This document shows positions 1 through 8,957 of a DNA stretch of 64,000 nucleotides, piece by piece; the first letter of the stretch is position 1; every line of letters begins with the position of its first letter. Below the pieces are notes generated by a model. It worked only from the letters and a program-made list of their open reading frames with translations. It was not told the DNA's origin and did not search any database. Location: the NCBI GenBank assembly GCA_002411015.1, contig DHPY01000006.1:53114-117113 (forward strand), read 5' to 3'. The position numbers and the translations under genes are program-made. This DNA comes from Armatimonadetes bacterium UBA5352 (GTDB lineage: Bacteria; Armatimonadota; Zipacnadia; Zipacnadales; UBA5352).

Positions 1-726
1 GTAGCTTAGCAGGAACTTGACGGTGAGCAGGTCGAGGAAGACTCGGATGGTGCGCGAGAGGCCGTACTTCGACGTGCCGAACTGGCGCGGGTGGTGGTCC
101 ACCACGACCTCGGTGATGTGGGCGCCGGCCCAGCGTGCGAGGGCGGGGATGAAGCGGTGCATCTCTCCATAGAGCTGAACATCCTCGAGGATCTCGCGTC
201 GGTAGGCCTTCAGCGAGCAGCCGTAGTCGTGCAGGCGCACGCCGGTGACGGTGGAGATCATCCAGTTGGCGATCTTCGAGGGCAGGATACGGGTGAGCCT
301 GGCGTCCTGGCGGTCCTTGCGCCAGCCGCTCACACAGTCGAAGCCCGCGTCTATCCTCGCGAGGAGCCGGGGGATATCGCGCGGATCGTTCTGCAGGTCG
401 GCGTCCATCGCGACGATCACGTCGCCGCGCGCATGATCGAAGCCGGCACTCATCGCGGCGGTCTGGCCGAAGTTCCGGCGGAGGTGGATCGCGATGAACC
501 GCGCATCTGAGCGCGCGATCTCGTCCATGCGGGCGCGGCTGTCGTCTGCCGAGCCATCATTGACCAGAAGGACCTCCCACGACCGATCGAGCCTCTCCAG
601 AGCCGACTTGAGCGCCTCGTAGAGGTGGGGGAGAGCCTCCTCCTCGTTGTAGATGGGGATGACTACGGAGATCGCCGGACATTCTTCCCGTGCGCCCTCC
701 CGCTGGTCCTGCGTGTCCTCGTCCAT
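1..726 (-). CDS. Family 2 glycosyltransferase (DPM1/ArnC-like), 3' end cut off
   Basis: Translating the minus strand from an ATG at 726 gives 242 codons that run off the left edge without a stop. Near the N-terminus is VVIPIYNEEE, followed by NDGSADDS and the nucleotide-sugar/metal motif DADLQNDP, the usual order in GT2 enzymes of the polyprenyl-phosphate glycosyltransferase type (DPM1, ArnC, GtrB). Those enzymes move a sugar from an NDP donor to a lipid phosphate at the cytoplasmic membrane face; the donor here is unknown. The visible end (FLDLLTVKFLLSY) looks like the start of the C-terminal membrane segments found in ArnC/GtrB members. A GGAGGAG site lies 6 bases before the ATG. It sits 42 bp downstream of the anion transporter and may share its transcript. 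Confidence 0.9.
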   Translation of the reverse strand, partial: MDEDTQDQREGAREECPAISVVIPIYNEEEALPHLYEALKSALERLDRSWEVLLVNDGSADDSRARMDEIARSDARFIAIHLRRNFGQTAAMSAGFDHARGDVIVAMDADLQNDPRDIPRLLARIDAGFDCVSGWRKDRQDARLTRILPSKIANWMISTVTGVRLHDYGCSLKAYRREILEDVQLYGEMHRFIPALARWAGAHITEVVVDHHPRQFGTSKYGLSRTIRVFLDLLTVKFLLSY

Positions 727-768
727 GTTCGTCTCCTCCGCGATCGCGGCCGCTGCGGCAGCCGGCGT

Positions 769-2106
769 CTACATGAAGAAGCGCAGCCAGAGATAGCCGA
801 CAGCGAGCACGATCATCGGCGCTGTGACGACCACGCCATACTTGAGGAACCGCACGAAGCCGATCGGATGGCCTGAGCGCTTCGAAACGCCCGCGGCCAC
901 GACGTTCGGCGACGCGCCGATCAGTGCGAGGTTCCCGCCGAGGCCTGCGCCGAGAGACAGTGCCCACCAGATCGGCAGGATGCTCTCGTGCTGCAGCAGC
1001 TCCACCGTGGAGGCTGCCGAGGCCGGATCGGGATGTAGCTCCGGCGCGATTGCGCTGAGCAGAGCCGTCATCGTCGCTACGAACGGGATGTTGTCCATGA
1101 GCGCCGAGGCAACCGCAGTCACAAGCAGAACCAGGACGGTGAGGCTGAACAGGTTGCCGCCGGTGATGCTCACCATTCCCATACCCAGCGCCCGCACAAC
1201 GCCCGTCTCCGTCAGTCCGGCGACCATGATGAACAGGCCGATGAAGAAAAAGAGCGTGGGCCACTCGATCTCCTCGAGGACCTCGCGCGGGTCCTCCGGG
1301 TGCAGGAGAAGGAGCAGTGCCGCGCCAGCCAGCGCGATCGTGGCCGGCTCGAGATGCAGCGCACCGTGGACGGCGAAGCCTGCGAAGACGAGGCCCATCA
1401 CGGTGATGCAGCGCCACAGGAGCTGGGCATCAGTAATCGCGCGCGTCTCGTCAAACTGCATGATGCGCGCACGATCCTCGTCCGAAACGCTGACACGCCT
1501 GCCGAGCCCCCACCACATCATGCCGATGAAGAGCATGAAGACGACGCCGATGAACGGGCCATTGACACGGAGGAAATCCATGAAGTCGAAGCCCGCGGTG
1601 GAGGCGATCATGATGTTCGGGGGGTGGCCGACGAGGGTGAGCGATCCGCCGAGGTTCGAGGCCATGATGGCGAAGATGACGAACGGGACGGGATCGAGCT
1701 CGAGCGCCTCATAGATGACGATGATGGTCGGCACGATGAGCAGGACGGTCGTCACGTTATCGAGGAATGCCGAGAGCAGCGCCGTGGCGGTGGTCATGCC
1801 GATGAGGATCAGGATGGGCCTGCCGCGCCCGATCTTCGCGGTCCTGATTGCCACCCACTCAAAGAGGCCCGTGCGGCGTGTGATATTGACGATGATCATC
1901 ATGCCCATGAGCAGGAAGATCGTGTTCCAGTCGATGCCCTCGACGCCTTCGCGCCCATGGAATGCGGTGTGCTGGTCCACAATCCCCACAATGATCATCA
2001 GGGCGGCGCCGGCGAGCGCCACCTTGGTCTTATCAAGCCGGTCCGAGGCGATCAGCACGTAGGCCACGGCGAAGATGCCCGCGGCGATCCAGCCAGTGAC
2101 AGTCAT
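769..2106 (-). CDS. SLC13/ArsB-type anion transporter
   Basis: A 445-residue integral membrane protein with about ten to twelve hydrophobic segments, of the ion-transporter superfamily that includes ArsB, NhaD and SLC13 carriers. Two inverted halves each carry the family's re-entrant signature: SAFLDNVTTVLL in the first half, with NLGGSLTLVGHPPN after it, and SALMDNIPFVATM plus GNLALIGASPNVV in the second. The substrate cannot be read from sequence; arsenite, sodium/proton exchange and dicarboxylate or sulfate transport are all possible. The ATG at 2106 overlaps the TGA of the upstream CBS gene (ATGA), which favours it; a GTG at 2115 is the alternative. Pairing with a CBS protein hints at nucleotide- or ion-sensitive control of transport, which is inference. 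Confidence 0.85.
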   Translation of the reverse strand: MTVTGWIAAGIFAVAYVLIASDRLDKTKVALAGAALMIIVGIVDQHTAFHGREGVEGIDWNTIFLLMGMMIIVNITRRTGLFEWVAIRTAKIGRGRPILILIGMTTATALLSAFLDNVTTVLLIVPTIIVIYEALELDPVPFVIFAIMASNLGGSLTLVGHPPNIMIASTAGFDFMDFLRVNGPFIGVVFMLFIGMMWWGLGRRVSVSDEDRARIMQFDETRAITDAQLLWRCITVMGLVFAGFAVHGALHLEPATIALAGAALLLLLHPEDPREVLEEIEWPTLFFFIGLFIMVAGLTETGVVRALGMGMVSITGGNLFSLTVLVLLVTAVASALMDNIPFVATMTALLSAIAPELHPDPASAASTVELLQHESILPIWWALSLGAGLGGNLALIGASPNVVAAGVSKRSGHPIGFVRFLKYGVVVTAPMIVLAVGYLWLRFFM

Positions 2107-2573
2107 GGGTGGCACGCAACTCCGAGCGTGGGATTGATCAACTGGCTGATGATCGTCTTGCGGCCGAGTCGGCCGACGTACCTGCCGTCGCGCGTCACGA
2201 AGAGCTGCGGCTGGTGCCCTCTCATCATCAGCAGCGTGGCCTGTGCGGCGAGTTCATCCTCCTCGATAGAGAGGAACTCGTCAGTGCGCATGATATCGCC
2301 GACGCGGAGCCCGCGGAGCTTCTCATTCGCGAGATCGCGCAATCCGTAGCAGCGCGGGAGGTAGCTGAGGCGGGCAACATCCGGGGCGCCTCCGGCCGGC
2401 AGCGCCAGGGCGAGCAGGTCCTCCTCGAAGACCGCGCCGATGATGCGGCCGTCGGCATCAAGCACCGGGAGGTCGCTGTGACGACGGTCGGTGAGTAGCT
2501 CCGCGGCCAGTTGGATCGTATCTTCCAGGGAGAGCGTCGGGGCCTCCGTATCCATGAGTTCGCGGGCGATCAT
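2103..2573 (-). CDS. Two-CBS-domain protein
   Basis: A 156-residue soluble protein made of two CBS modules and little else. The first begins MIARELMD and ends near GRIIGAVFEEDLL; the second runs from VGDIMRTDEFLSI to RYVGRLGRKTIISQL. CBS pairs usually bind adenosine nucleotides or S-adenosylmethionine and regulate an attached or neighbouring protein. Its stop overlaps the start of the anion transporter, so that carrier is the obvious partner. I chose the ATG at 2573 because AGGAGG lies 12 bases upstream and everything before it is non-conserved low-complexity sequence; an open frame continues to 2696. The promoter at 2667-2696 is consistent with this start. Confidence 0.82.
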   Translation of the reverse strand: MIARELMDTEAPTLSLEDTIQLAAELLTDRRHSDLPVLDADGRIIGAVFEEDLLALALPAGGAPDVARLSYLPRCYGLRDLANEKLRGLRVGDIMRTDEFLSIEEDELAAQATLLMMRGHQPQLFVTRDGRYVGRLGRKTIISQLINPTLGVACHP

Positions 2574-2666
2574 CGGGGGGCCGAACCTCCTGCACAGACT
2601 CCTGACATACAAACAGCCCGGCGGCCACCATGGTGGACACCGGCCCAACGACAGTGCACGGATCTC

Positions 2667-2696
2667 AGTATAGCCTGATTGGGGGCGGGGAGGCAA
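2667..2696 (-). promoter_or_regulatory. Predicted sigma-70 promoter of the CBS/transporter genes
   Basis: On the minus strand TTGCCT (-35) is followed after 18 bases by TATACT (-10). This leaves a leader of about 90 bases before the CBS gene. The -10 box matches five of six consensus positions; no experimental support. Confidence 0.5.
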
Positions 2697-3166
2697 GTCC
2701 AGGGATGTTTCGCAGACCGGGGGAGACGGGGGGCAAATGACGGGAGCCCGCCCAATTTCGCTGATCCGGCACCATTCGGGGCATCGCGCCCCTGTAGCGG
2801 CTCACACGTCCTCCGCTCAAAAACCTTCCGTCGGTCAGCCTGGGCGGGCTCGGAGCTTGTCCGGCGTTAGTTCAGCCAAAGGCCTCACTCCTGTCCCTCG
2901 CGACGGCGCGAGCGTTGCCATCCCGCACCTGCCCTCCGCGAGCCCCACCACCTCACCTCGTGCCGTGAGTATACCCGCTCGGGCCTCAATGAAACTCAAT
3001 TGTCTGATTCGGCGAGCGGGAAAGGACTCCTGCTTGAGTTCGCGGAGGATTTTCGGGCGCGCAGTCGCGCCCTGGTCAGAACGCATTGCGGCTGGAGAGG
3101 CAGGGAGCGTGACGGCCTCCGGCGAACTCCCCACACGAGAGCAATCTGCCCGAGAGGGGCGCCACA
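2697..3166. other. Intergenic region with no gene recognised
   Basis: About 470 bases between the CBS promoter and the zinc-ribbon gene. Open frames exist on both strands, but their translations are Arg/Ser/Pro-rich, have no convincing Shine-Dalgarno site and match no fold I recognise. No tRNA arms or long inverted repeat were seen. It presumably contains the promoter of the plus-strand zinc-ribbon gene, which I could not locate. Confidence 0.5.
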
Positions 3167-3982
3167 ATGCCCAAACGCATATGCCCGAACTGCGGGAAGA
3201 CAGTTCCGGACTGGAACTACTGCGCTGAGTGCGGAACTCCGCTCCCGCAACAGGTCGGGGCCGAACTTTCTCTTTCCGACCTGCCGCCTTCGATGCCGCC
3301 TCAGGATGCCGCATCTTCGGCGCTGCCCGAGGATAGAGGCGCCGGCGAGGAGGCAGCATCTTTCGACGAGGAACCGTCTCCGGAGGCTGCTGGCGAACCA
3401 GGCGCGGCTTCCGACGCGCCGCCCGCTGCGGCTGTTGAGTGGAAACCGCGAGTCCCGCACGACGGCCAACTTCGGTGCCCGAACTGCCAGGAGGCGGTCT
3501 ACGCGGGTGAGCGTGTGTGCTGGAACTGCGCGCGCCGGTTGGAGACTACATCTGCGTACGCGGAGCGACCCGCGCCGCATGTGGGCGCGCCGGAATCAGG
3601 CGCACTCGTGTCACGGACCTCCGCGCCGCAGGTCGCACGTGCGCCGCGCCCGCGCGAGAGCCTGGCAGCGACGCCGCAGCAGTCTCTCCCTCACCGCACC
3701 TCGGATGAGGCGATGGCAGCCGCGTGGTGGGCATTCGGACTTGGGCTGCTCTCCGTTTTCACCTGCGGAGTGCTCGGTATTCTCGGTCTCCCCGCGCTCT
3801 GGCTCGGCGTCTCCGCTGCACGCCGCAATGCCGGACCGGTGGCGGTTGCAGGCGCCGTGTTCGGGGCGATCGGGCTGCTCATCCTTCTGGCGTGGATACT
3901 GATGCTGGCGTTGTCTCTGCCCGGCATGTCTGAGTTGCTAAGGCCGCCACCGACGCACATCATGATCCCAACGTGCCCCTGA
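3167..3982 (+). CDS. Zinc-ribbon membrane protein with DUF4190-like C-terminus
   Basis: A 271-residue protein with two short zinc ribbons: C6/C9 with C19/C22, and C104/C107 with C118/C121. They are separated by an acidic, Ala/Pro/Glu-rich linker. After a second disordered stretch, residues about 183-255 form two or three hydrophobic segments resembling the DUF4190 module. Such proteins are common membrane proteins of unknown role in diderm bacteria; the ribbons should face the cytoplasm. It is followed by the HEAT/TPR gene with an 11-bp gap and was probably cotranscribed with it. No catalytic motif is visible and no specific function is claimed. Confidence 0.75.
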   Translation: MPKRICPNCGKTVPDWNYCAECGTPLPQQVGAELSLSDLPPSMPPQDAASSALPEDRGAGEEAASFDEEPSPEAAGEPGAASDAPPAAAVEWKPRVPHDGQLRCPNCQEAVYAGERVCWNCARRLETTSAYAERPAPHVGAPESGALVSRTSAPQVARAPRPRESLAATPQQSLPHRTSDEAMAAAWWAFGLGLLSVFTCGVLGILGLPALWLGVSAARRNAGPVAVAGAVFGAIGLLILLAWILMLALSLPGMSELLRPPPTHIMIPTCP

Positions 3983-3993
3983 GGAGGACGCAT

Positions 3994-5052
3994 ATGCGTC
4001 TGCTTGCAGCCGCCCTGGCCGTGGTGGCGCTTGTCGGAGCGACTGTAGTGGCTTTCGCTGCGGAGGCGATGGGTCGCCCATCCACCACTGAGGCAGCGTT
4101 CGTCGTGGCAGGCGAGCCGCTGCATGGTCGCCTGGAGCCGATCGCGGTGCTGGCAGGCCACAGCTATGCCGTGCCGCGGCTCCTCGAGGGCCTCTCAGGC
4201 GACGACCCGGAGCTCCGCGCCCGCTGCTGCTTCCTCCTCGGGCAGATCGCGACTCCAGACGTGCGGCAGCCGCTGCTTGAGGGGCTGGACGATCCCGACC
4301 GGACGGTGCGCATCTTCGCCGGGATCGGGCTTGCTCGCATGGGCGATGACGCGGGCTACCGGGCCGCCCTCGCGGCCTGCTCGGGCTCACGCTGGTGGAT
4401 CCGCTACTGGGCGGTTGATGCGCTGGCGAGACTCAGTCGCGTTCCGCAGGGGGCGCTTGCTGATCCTGACCCGCTGGTGGCCGCGATGGCATGCGATGCA
4501 GTGGGCGGGGGATGGGAGCCGGCGGCAGCGACCATCACGTACAGCGGGCCCTCGGAAGCCTCTCTGAGCGACCTGCTTGAACTCTTCGAGAACTACATGA
4601 TAGGGGAGACCGACTGGTGGTGGCATGCGGGGCATTACGAGCAGATCATCCGCGGCCACGAGACCATCGTCTGGCTTGATTCGAGCTGGCTTGAAGGCCT
4701 GACGAATGCAGCCTACCTCTACTGGAGTCTCGGCCGCGACGTCGAGGCACTGGCAACCTATCGCCGGGCAGTGGCAACGCACCCGGAGGCGTGGGAGTCG
4801 CACTTTGAGATGGGATTCTTCTACTTCAATGCACAGAAGCGCTATGGCCACGCTGCGCGGGAGTTCGCGCAGGCGCGAAAGCTCGGTGCGCCCCCTGTGC
4901 AGGCGAGGATGCACGGGCACGCTCTTGAGAAGGCGGGTCAGATTCCTGAGGCTCTGGAGGTATGGCGCGAACTGGTCGCGAAGAACCCCGGCGATCTGGT
5001 GGCACGGGACAACCTCAGGCGCGTTGAGGCGCTGGTTGACGGTGGCCGCTGA
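3994..5052 (+). CDS. Secreted or anchored HEAT-repeat/TPR protein
   Basis: A 352-residue protein. It starts with a signal-peptide-like segment (MRLLAAALAVVALVGATVV) and so is likely exported. Residues about 40-160 contain HEAT-like helical repeats, for example ELRARCCFLLGQIATPDVRQ and RTVRIFAGIGLARMGDDAGY. The C-terminal half has tetratricopeptide-like helices (YLYWSLGRDVEALATYRRAV, then GHALEKAGQIPEALEVW). Both folds are protein-binding scaffolds; no enzyme motif is present. The ATG at 3994 has AGGAGG seven bases upstream; an in-frame ATG at 3973 overlaps the preceding gene and lacks such a site. The end of the gene overlaps the predicted promoter of the transporter gene downstream. Confidence 0.75.
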   Translation: MRLLAAALAVVALVGATVVAFAAEAMGRPSTTEAAFVVAGEPLHGRLEPIAVLAGHSYAVPRLLEGLSGDDPELRARCCFLLGQIATPDVRQPLLEGLDDPDRTVRIFAGIGLARMGDDAGYRAALAACSGSRWWIRYWAVDALARLSRVPQGALADPDPLVAAMACDAVGGGWEPAAATITYSGPSEASLSDLLELFENYMIGETDWWWHAGHYEQIIRGHETIVWLDSSWLEGLTNAAYLYWSLGRDVEALATYRRAVATHPEAWESHFEMGFFYFNAQKRYGHAAREFAQARKLGAPPVQARMHGHALEKAGQIPEALEVWRELVAKNPGDLVARDNLRRVEALVDGGR

Positions 5053-5064
5053 TAATGATAGGAT
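5036..5064 (+). promoter_or_regulatory. Predicted promoter of the OPT-like transporter gene
   Basis: TTGACG at 5036-5041 and TAGGAT at 5059-5064 are separated by 17 bases. The leader up to the ATG at 5176 would be about 105 bases and includes a short imperfect stem around GGAGG-TGCCCAG-CCTCC at 5080-5098. Moderate match to sigma-70 consensus. Confidence 0.4.
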
Positions 5065-5175
5065 TTGTTCGCCTGCACGGGAGGTGCCCAGCCTCCTGCG
5101 CGGGAATAGCGCCTTTAGCTATCACCCCCAGCAGCCACGGTCCAGCAGATCGGGCCGAGATGATGGAGTCATGAC

Positions 5176-7155
5176 ATGGCACTGAGAGAGACTGTTGAGC
5201 TCGCCGAATATCGTTCATTGATGGAGGCGCCCGCCCAGTTCGAAGACGGTTTCGGCTGGCAGACGGTTGTGGGCGCATTCTTCATCGGGTTCGTCATGAT
5301 GCCGGGCTCGATCTACCTCGGGCTTGTGGCAGGACAGACGATGGGCCCGGCCGCGGAGTGGACGACAATCATCCTCTTCACGGAGATCGCACGGCGGTCA
5401 TTCGCGCAGCTCTCGCGACAGCAGATCTACATTCTGTATTACATTGCGGGCGGTTTGACGGCCATGCAGGGAGCCGTTGCCCTCTCGGGCGGCGCCTTCG
5501 CGAACCTGATGTGGGCGCAGTTCCTGCGAGCCTCGGCCCCCGGCGACCTGATCGACTCGGTCCCGAACTGGGTCGCGCCGCACCCGGATTCGCCAGCCAT
5601 CTCAATGCGCACCTTCGCGCACGCCGACTGGGTCCCGGCGATCACGGTGCTGCTCCTCACGCAGGTGTTCTCACGCGTTGCGTGGTTCACGCTTGGCTAT
5701 TCGCTTTTCCGCCTGCTCTCAGACGGTGAAAAGCTGCCCTTCCCGCTGGCGCCGATCCAGGCCCAGGGCGCGACCGCCCTGGCAGAGGCCGGCAACAAAG
5801 AGGATTCCTGGCGCTGGCGCATATTCGCCATCGGCGCCATGATCGGCATCGGTTTCGGCATGATCTACGTCGCGGTGCCGACCCTGACGGGCGCCGTCCT
5901 TATTCAGCCCGTCTCAATCCTCCCGATCCCCTTTATTGACTTCACGCAGGGAACGGAACGCTTCCTGCCCGGCGTGCCGACAGGGATAGGAACGAACCTG
6001 TCAACGGTGCTGCTCGGCTTCGTGCTGCCTTTCTGGATGGTTGTTGGCAGCTTCCTCGCGGCCATCACCACCACAATCGTGAACCCGATCGCTTACCACA
6101 CCGGGCATCTTCCCACCTGGCGCCCCGGGATGGAGACAACGCGTACCTCGTGGGCAGCCAGCATCGACATCTGGCTCTCCTGGGGTGTCGGCACCGCGTT
6201 CGCCGTGGCCGGGATTGGCATCTACAAGAGCTTCCTGCAGTGGCGCGAGGCAAAGCAGAGCGAGGCCGGTGGCAAAGGGCTCGGCTTCGGGGCGGCAGTG
6301 CCGGGCCGCGGCGACTTCAACGCCTGGGTGATGCTGGGCCTCTTCTTCGCCGCAACCACAGGATACGTGCTGCTCTCGCGCCACCTTGTCCCGGACTTCC
6401 CCATAGCCTTCCTGCTCGTCTTCGGCTACATCTGGACGCCGCTTGAGTCATACATCAACGCGCGCATGGTGGGCCTGACCGGGCAGTTCGTCTCGATCCC
6501 GATGATCCGCGAAGCCAGCTTCATCCTCTCCGGCTACAAGGGCGTGGACATCTGGTTCGCGCCGATCCCGCTGAGCAACTACGGCGCAACCGTTCAGCGT
6601 TTCCGCGAGATTGAGCTGACCGGGAACAAGTTCACCTCCGTGTTGAAGGCCGAATTGCTGATGTTCCCGATCATGATCGTTACGAGCTTCCTCTTCTGGG
6701 GCTACGTCTGGCGACTGCAGCCGATCCCGTCGGTCTACTACCCATACGCGCAGAAGATGTGGGACTACCAGGCGATCACCCAGTGGGTCTGGTTCAGCGC
6801 GACGACCGAGGGCGGCCATCAGGAGATATTTGCCCGCGCCATCAAGCCGAACCTGATGGTGGGCGGGCTGGTCATGGGGGTTGGTTCGTATATCCTGCTC
6901 AACTGGCTGCGCGTACCGGTGATGACGATCTACGGGTGGATCCGTGGCGTAGGGATCATGCCGCACTTCATCATCCTTGAGTTTGCGGGCGCGCTGATCG
7001 GCCGCTACTACCTCGCCAAGCGCTTCGGTCAGGAGAACTGGCGCTACTGGCCGCCGGTGCTCTATGCGGGCTTCAGTTGCGGCACGGGGCTGATAGCCAT
7101 GCTGGCCATCGCCGTGGTGCTGATCAAACAGTCCATCACCCAGATGCCCTTCTGA
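5176..7155 (+). CDS. OPT-like multispanning transporter (DUF6785/DUF6784 type)
   Basis: A 659-residue polytopic membrane protein with at least a dozen hydrophobic segments. The N-terminal half carries GSIYLGLVAGQTMGPAAEW, and PFPLAPIQAQGATALAEA follows a cytoplasmic loop. The C-terminal part has IWTPLESYINARMVGLTGQ and SGYKGVDIWFAPIPLSNYG. These resemble the uncharacterised DUF6785/DUF6784 proteins that some annotations call peptide transporters, related to the oligopeptide transporter (OPT) fold. Substrate unknown; given the glycan genes elsewhere in the window, an oligosaccharide or peptide is possible but unproven. The start at 5176 has GGAG eight bases upstream. It appears monocistronic, with a GC-rich hairpin after the stop. 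Confidence 0.75.
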   Translation: MALRETVELAEYRSLMEAPAQFEDGFGWQTVVGAFFIGFVMMPGSIYLGLVAGQTMGPAAEWTTIILFTEIARRSFAQLSRQQIYILYYIAGGLTAMQGAVALSGGAFANLMWAQFLRASAPGDLIDSVPNWVAPHPDSPAISMRTFAHADWVPAITVLLLTQVFSRVAWFTLGYSLFRLLSDGEKLPFPLAPIQAQGATALAEAGNKEDSWRWRIFAIGAMIGIGFGMIYVAVPTLTGAVLIQPVSILPIPFIDFTQGTERFLPGVPTGIGTNLSTVLLGFVLPFWMVVGSFLAAITTTIVNPIAYHTGHLPTWRPGMETTRTSWAASIDIWLSWGVGTAFAVAGIGIYKSFLQWREAKQSEAGGKGLGFGAAVPGRGDFNAWVMLGLFFAATTGYVLLSRHLVPDFPIAFLLVFGYIWTPLESYINARMVGLTGQFVSIPMIREASFILSGYKGVDIWFAPIPLSNYGATVQRFREIELTGNKFTSVLKAELLMFPIMIVTSFLFWGYVWRLQPIPSVYYPYAQKMWDYQAITQWVWFSATTEGGHQEIFARAIKPNLMVGGLVMGVGSYILLNWLRVPVMTIYGWIRGVGIMPHFIILEFAGALIGRYYLAKRFGQENWRYWPPVLYAGFSCGTGLIAMLAIAVVLIKQSITQMPF

Positions 7156-7175
7156 CGCACGACAGCAGGGGCAAC

Positions 7176-7207
7176 GCGGCGTCGCCTTCGCTCGAGGGCG
7201 GCGCCGC
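7176..7207 (+). terminator. Hairpin terminator after the OPT-like gene
   Basis: An 11-bp stem (7176-7186 with 7197-7207, one G-U pair) and a 10-base loop, followed by the weak T-rich run TTCATTGT. It begins 21 bases after the stop codon. Confidence 0.55.
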
Positions 7208-7325
7208 TTCATTGTACGTGTGGGTTGATCACTGCCATGGACGGTTGGGACGCGGACGACGGTGAGCACGGCTGATCCCGCGCTGGCTGTGACGGCAGGC
7301 CCCGCGGGTGTGGGGCACATGCACA

Positions 7326-7355
7326 GGAAAAGCCCGAGGCAGGCGCCTCGGGCTT
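7326..7355 (-). terminator. Rho-independent terminator of the envelope/Lpt operon
   Basis: A perfect 11-bp stem (7330-7340 with 7345-7355) and a 4-base loop. On the minus strand it is followed by TTTTCC. It lies 42 bases after the lptA stop and marks the likely end of the 7.4-17.0 kb operon. Confidence 0.85.
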
Positions 7356-7397
7356 GGGTGCGACTGGGTGGGCGATGGCCGGGCTTCGCGCTGAGGC

Positions 7398-8273
7398 TCA
7401 GCCTTCGCTCTGCGCAGCCGGGGGCGACTCCTCGGCCGGCGGCTCAGCGGAGGGCGACTGCTCCGCGGCGGGTGTTTCCTCCGCAGGAGGCGCCTGGTCA
7501 CCCTCGCTCTGGCGGCGCTTCCCGACCACCTGGACGTTCTCAGCGCGGATCCAGTCCTCGGAGATCGAGATCACGGCGCTCGGGCAGCGCAGTTCATCGC
7601 CCTTGTCCGTGATGATGCGCACGTCGCCGGTCAGCGTGATGATCTCGGGCTTCTCCTCATAGACCGCCTGGTTCGCGTAGACCGTCTTGTCCTCCTGGAC
7701 GGCCTTCACGCGGCCTGTGGCCGTCGTGCGCTCGATCGTGTCCGCATACTCGTAATTCATGTGTTCGGCAGTGATTGTGGTTCGCTTCTCACGGAGTTCA
7801 TTGAGATCACGTGGCGGCCTATCGCTGCTGCCTTCAGTCGGCGGGGTGGCCTCCGCGCCCGCTGCGGGCTTCTTCTGCGTCACCGCCGTCACGTTGCCGC
7901 TGATCGCAGCCACCTCGTCGTCGAAATTCGCTTCGACGAGATCGCCGGTGATGGTGGTCTCGGGATCCACCACCCGGGGGTGTCCCTTCGCCACCGCTGA
8001 GTTGCTGTCGTAGTCGTAGATTGCCTCGTCGCAGTAGAGCTTGATCTCCTTGTGCGAGAAGACCACGTTGCCGTTGAGGTAGTACATGCCTTCAGAGGGC
8101 TCGTAGCGCAGATGGTCGGCCGACTCGATGCGCGCACGGTCCTCGTCCTCGACAAATCCCCCCGGCTCCTCGAGGTCCTGGGCGGCCACCGTCCCGACCA
8201 TGAGGCATGCCATGAGCAGCCCGGCGATCCGGGGCCGGCGCAGGTATGCGCCCGGCGACAGGTATCTCTTCAT
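7398..8273 (-). CDS. lptA: LptA/OstA-like periplasmic LPS transport protein
   Basis: A 291-residue protein with an N-terminal signal peptide ending near VGTVAAQDLEE, followed by OstA beta-jellyroll repeats. Typical strands are ADHLRYEPSEGMYYLNGNVV, ITGDLVEANFDDEVAAISGN, and later ANQAVYEEKPEIITLTGDVR. LptA forms the periplasmic bridge carrying lipopolysaccharide to the outer membrane. The protein is longer than E. coli LptA (about 185 residues) because of a Pro/Ala-rich insertion near residue 140 and a Glu/Ala/Pro-rich C-terminal tail. Its ATG overlaps the lptC stop by four bases, so translation is probably coupled. The gene symbol rests on fold and on adjacency to lptC; sequence identity to characterised LptA is likely low. 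Confidence 0.82.
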   Translation of the reverse strand: MKRYLSPGAYLRRPRIAGLLMACLMVGTVAAQDLEEPGGFVEDEDRARIESADHLRYEPSEGMYYLNGNVVFSHKEIKLYCDEAIYDYDSNSAVAKGHPRVVDPETTITGDLVEANFDDEVAAISGNVTAVTQKKPAAGAEATPPTEGSSDRPPRDLNELREKRTTITAEHMNYEYADTIERTTATGRVKAVQEDKTVYANQAVYEEKPEIITLTGDVRIITDKGDELRCPSAVISISEDWIRAENVQVVGKRRQSEGDQAPPAEETPAAEQSPSAEPPAEESPPAAQSEG

Positions 8274-8950
8274 CTCAGCTTCTCCAGCTCCTCCCGCGCC
8301 GCGTCCACTGCGAATACCGCCTGGATTGAGTCGAGCGTGTACCCGTGCGTCTGCAGGTTGTAGACGAGGTTGCGGCCGGTCAGTTGCCCGTGCTCGGTGC
8401 GCACCTGCACCCGGTTCGCGGTGCGGGCGATCTCCTGTGGTACGATCAGGTCGAGGTCCTGCGTACGGACAGTCACGCCCTCAGCGCGCATGGTGACCTC
8501 CTCCGGGCAGTGCAGCGTCTCCGTGGCCGGGACCCACTGCACCTGGGAGGTCGTGATGATCGCTCCGCGGTGCGAAACCACCTTCACGCCACCGGTCACC
8601 TCGAAGCTCTTGTCGGCGGTCAGGTAGGTCGCTTTGCCCGCCGATATGCGCACGACCGGCTTGCCCTGGTCGTAGATGAGGCCTTCGCGCAGATCGGATG
8701 CCGCGACTGTGCGGCCCCCGCCGGCGATCTCGATCTTCTCGATCTGCAGCTGCCATGCCGGAGTGCCGCTCACGCTGTGCTCAACGATCGACCCGTCGAT
8801 GGAGATCGCAGGCTTGTCGGCCTCCCGGCCCTCGCGCTGCTGCTGCGGACGCTCACGCGTGACCCAGCGGACGGTCAGGACGGCTCCTGCCGCCACGACC
8901 GCGAGGATGAGCACCCCACCGATGATTCTGCGCCAGCTTGGGCTGAGCAT
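8270..8950 (-). CDS. lptC: LptC-like inner-membrane LPS transport protein
   Basis: A 226-residue protein with one N-terminal membrane anchor (ILAVVAAGAVLTVRWV) and a periplasmic beta-jellyroll. Strand motifs such as VRISAGKATYLTADKSFEVT and HGQLTGRNLVYNLQTHGYTL match the LptC/DUF1239 pattern. LptC receives LPS from the LptBFG transporter and passes it to LptA. No LptB, LptF or LptG is encoded in the window. The start lies 7 bases after the stop of the upstream lipoprotein gene and has GAGG five bases before it; the stop overlaps lptA. Identification is by fold pattern and gene order. Confidence 0.8.
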   Translation of the reverse strand: MLSPSWRRIIGGVLILAVVAAGAVLTVRWVTRERPQQQREGREADKPAISIDGSIVEHSVSGTPAWQLQIEKIEIAGGGRTVAASDLREGLIYDQGKPVVRISAGKATYLTADKSFEVTGGVKVVSHRGAIITTSQVQWVPATETLHCPEEVTMRAEGVTVRTQDLDLIVPQEIARTANRVQVRTEHGQLTGRNLVYNLQTHGYTLDSIQAVFAVDAAREELEKLR

Positions 8951-8957
8951 CGATCCC

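Noticed and set aside
2737..3359. Overlapping open frames on both strands in the 2.7-3.2 kb gap
   Set aside because: Ser/Arg/Pro-rich products, no ribosome sites, no domains; one overlaps the supported zinc-ribbon gene.
5064..5175. Leader of the OPT-like gene considered as a riboswitch
   Set aside because: Only a short imperfect stem is visible; no known riboswitch core recognised.
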